DNA of 8,682 nucleotides from UBA11891 sp965658355 (GTDB taxonomy: Bacteria; Bacteroidota; Bacteroidia; Flavobacteriales; Flavobacteriaceae): positions 1-8,682 of the forward strand of contig CBFHRX010000047.1 of NCBI GenBank assembly GCA_965658355.1, in the 5' to 3' direction. Position numbers and translations under genes: made by a program. The notes beneath the pieces are model-generated. The model made no database searches and was not told the origin of the DNA. It saw nothing but the letters and a program-made list of their open reading frames with translations. Of the stretch, positions 7,909-8,682 are shown in pieces. Each line of letters begins with the position of its first letter. Positions within the stretch are counted from its first letter, which is position 1.

Positions 7909-7931
7909 CAGACAACCCCCAAATCTGTCTG
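7909..7931. repeat. 6-bp perfect inverted repeat with 11-base loop
   Basis: CAGACA (7909-7914) and TGTCTG (7926-7931) are perfectly complementary, flanking a C-rich loop ACCCCCAAATC. It lies just upstream, in the minus-strand sense, of the ABC ATPase relic. It is short enough to be chance; no T-run follows. Confidence 0.3.
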
Positions 7932-7980
7932 CACTATGGAAAGCCTACCCTTTTTCCGTTTCGTTCGCGTGCCCCTTTTT

Positions 7981-8001
7981 CTTTTCGTTACAAGCGAGAA
8001 G
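7981..8001. repeat. 9-bp hairpin with 3-base loop
   Basis: CTTTTCGTT / AAGCGAGAAG around the loop ACA forms nine consecutive pairs, two of them G-U wobbles in the + strand RNA. No U-run follows, so it does not look like an intrinsic terminator. It belongs to the cluster of foldable elements between the regulator gene and the DUF5343 gene. Confidence 0.35.
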
Positions 8002-8010
8002 TTCCTTGGC

Positions 8011-8055
8011 TTTTGTTGGAAACAACAACGAAAGAGGCTGCTGTGTCCAACAAAA
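8011..8055. repeat. 10-bp perfect inverted repeat
   Basis: TTTTGTTGGA (8011-8020) and TCCAACAAAA (8046-8055) are exact complements with a 25-base loop. The left arm can alternatively close a smaller hairpin, TTGTTG-GAAA-CAACAA (8013-8028), with a GNRA-type tetraloop. The right arm overlaps the left end of the attC-like element. These three pairings are mutually exclusive, which would allow switching between structures if the region is transcribed or exposed as single-stranded DNA. Confidence 0.5.
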
Positions 8056-8164
8056 CGGCTTACAAAAGCGAAAAGTCTATATACTCAACATAGTAAAGAT
8101 AAAATAGAGATCAAGGGTATAGCGGAACTATCGGAACCTAGTTCGGATATAAGCTAGTTGTGCA
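8044..8164. repeat. attC-like imperfect inverted repeat before the DUF5343 gene
   Basis: The outer arms TGTCCAAC (8044-8051) and GTTGTGCA (8157-8164) pair at seven of eight positions (one wobble, one mismatch). Inside them GCTTA (8058-8062) pairs with TAAGC (8150-8154). This gives an R-spacer-L / L-spacer-R layout 121 bases long, within the size range of integron attC sites. The left R box GTCCAAC fits the RYYYAAC pattern; the right box GTTGTGC departs from GTTRRRY at one position, and the spacers are unequal (6 and 2 bases). The middle part has a further imperfect stem, CGGAACTA (8124-8131 region) with TAGTTCGG (8139-8146). No integrase is visible, so the assignment is tentative. Confidence 0.35.
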
Positions 8165-8192
8165 TAATTTAAACTAACAAAAATATAAGAAT

Positions 8193-8682
8193 ATGAGCAT
8201 AGAATTACCTTACATGAATTCAACAGGAACACTTCCGAAAATATTAAATAAGATAATTGAAGCAAGTGTGCCAGAATCATTTAATTCTGATTTTTTAGGC
8301 ACAAAACTAGGTTTCTCAGGAGGCAACCAACGAACTTTTATTAGGTGGGCTAAACAATGTGGATTTCTAACTCCTGATGGTACACCAACTCAAGTTTATA
8401 AAAATTTCAGGAATCCTGATACGAAAGGTGCAGCAATGGCAAATGCATTAAAAACTGGTTATAATGAATTGTTTACACGAAATGCTTATGCCCAAGAACT
8501 TTTGAATAAAGATTTGACGCAATTGGTATCTGAAATTACTGGTAATCCACATGATAACGGCACAGTCAGATTGATTGTTAGGTCTTTCTCAAATGCAAAA
8601 GATTTTGCAGATTTTGAGTCAAAAACCAAAATACAGGAGCAAAGTAAACTAAAGCTCAAAGATGCTAAAACTGATTTTAAAC
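8193..8682 (+). CDS. DUF5343 domain-containing protein (3' truncated by window edge)
   Basis: The frame opens at ATG 8193 and runs to the right edge (163 codons plus one base). The protein begins MSIELPYMNSTGTLPKILNK, continues VPESFNSDFLGTKLGFSGGN, RTFIRWAKQCGFLTPDGTPT, YKNFRNPDTKGAAMANALK and GYNELFTRNAYAQELLNKDL. This is the recognisable DUF5343 arrangement: a start of P-Y-x-x-S-T-G-x-x-P-K-I-L, a winged-helix-like segment F-L-x-x-L-G-F-x-G-G, G-F-L-x-x-D-G-x-P-T and F-R-N-P. A lysine/glutamine-rich stretch starts around residue 145 (KTKIQEQSKLKLKDAK). The molecular function is not established; a DNA-binding-like helical fold is an inference. The start is supported by conserved sequence from the first residues and an A-rich leader. 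The gene begins 29 bases after the attC-like element and likely opens an accessory segment. Confidence 0.82.
   Translation, partial: MSIELPYMNSTGTLPKILNKIIEASVPESFNSDFLGTKLGFSGGNQRTFIRWAKQCGFLTPDGTPTQVYKNFRNPDTKGAAMANALKTGYNELFTRNAYAQELLNKDLTQLVSEITGNPHDNGTVRLIVRSFSNAKDFADFESKTKIQEQSKLKLKDAKTDFK

Larger units (their letters stand above)
7876..8192. other. Gene-free structured intergenic stretch
   Basis: No convincing coding sequence lies in these 317 bases. An open + frame at 7894-8157 has no domain-like pattern and crosses all the inverted repeats, so I discount it. The sequence instead carries several foldable elements listed separately: stems at 7909-7931, 7981-8001 and 8011-8055, and the attC-like pair at 8044-8164. 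The motif TTTCGTT occurs at 7959-7965 and 7983-7989, and its complement AACGAAA at 8027-8033, allowing alternative pairings. The last 30 bases before the DUF5343 start are very AT-rich (AATTTAAACTAACAAAAATA), a typical Bacteroidota leader. Confidence 0.5.

Noticed and set aside
7664..7915. Open minus-strand frame of 83 codons after the response regulator
   Set aside because: It overlaps the ABC ATPase relic in a different frame. The recognisable protein similarity is in the other frame, so this opening is likely incidental.
7894..8157. Open + strand frame of 87 codons before the DUF5343 gene
   Set aside because: It has no domain-like pattern, has an irregular composition rich in Lys/Arg/Phe, and runs through all the inverted repeats of the intergenic stretch; a non-coding explanation fits better.
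1..8682. CRISPR arrays, tRNA or rRNA genes, complete insertion sequences
   Set aside because: No regularly spaced repeats, no cloverleaf-like sequence with a T-arm, and no transposase-like coding sequence were found on either strand.

Overview
The window is AT-rich and looks like a chromosomal segment from Bacteroidota, most likely the Flavobacteriia/Cytophagia side. The evidence is a TonB-dependent receptor with an N-terminal carboxypeptidase-regulatory-like domain, a DUF4249 lipoprotein, two short lipobox signal peptides, a LytS-type kinase with a LytTR regulator, and A-rich leaders without clear Shine-Dalgarno sequences. All seven complete genes and both edge-truncated genes lie on the + strand.

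Layout: (i) 3-323, the C-terminal end of a class I SAM-dependent methyltransferase cut by the left edge; (ii) 527-1195, a small lipoprotein of unknown function; (iii) 1298-2488, an exported protein with an unrecognised N-terminal half and a predicted outer-membrane beta-barrel C-terminal half; (iv) 2656-5774, a TonB-dependent receptor and its DUF4249 lipoprotein, 5 bp apart; (v) 5933-7655, a membrane histidine kinase (His_kinase/HATPase, LytS class) and a LytTR response regulator overlapping by 20 bp; (vi) 7656-8192, 537 bp with no intact gene; (vii) 8193 to the right edge, the start of a DUF5343 gene.

The centre of the window reads as one functional module. The receptor and DUF4249 lipoprotein would form an outer-membrane uptake or sensing pair, and the adjacent LytS/LytTR system could control its expression or respond to it. 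The substrate cannot be deduced from the sequence.

The most unusual stretch is 7656-8192. On the minus strand it holds a decayed N-terminal fragment of a peptide-type ABC transporter ATPase whose Walker A motif has lost its glycines and lysine and is followed by an in-frame stop. Beyond that it is dense in inverted repeats, including a perfect 10-bp pair, and ends in an attC-like arrangement directly before the DUF5343 gene. This suggests that a core region (receptor/two-component system) gives way to an accessory region here, and the DUF5343 gene may belong to a cassette or island that continues past the right edge.
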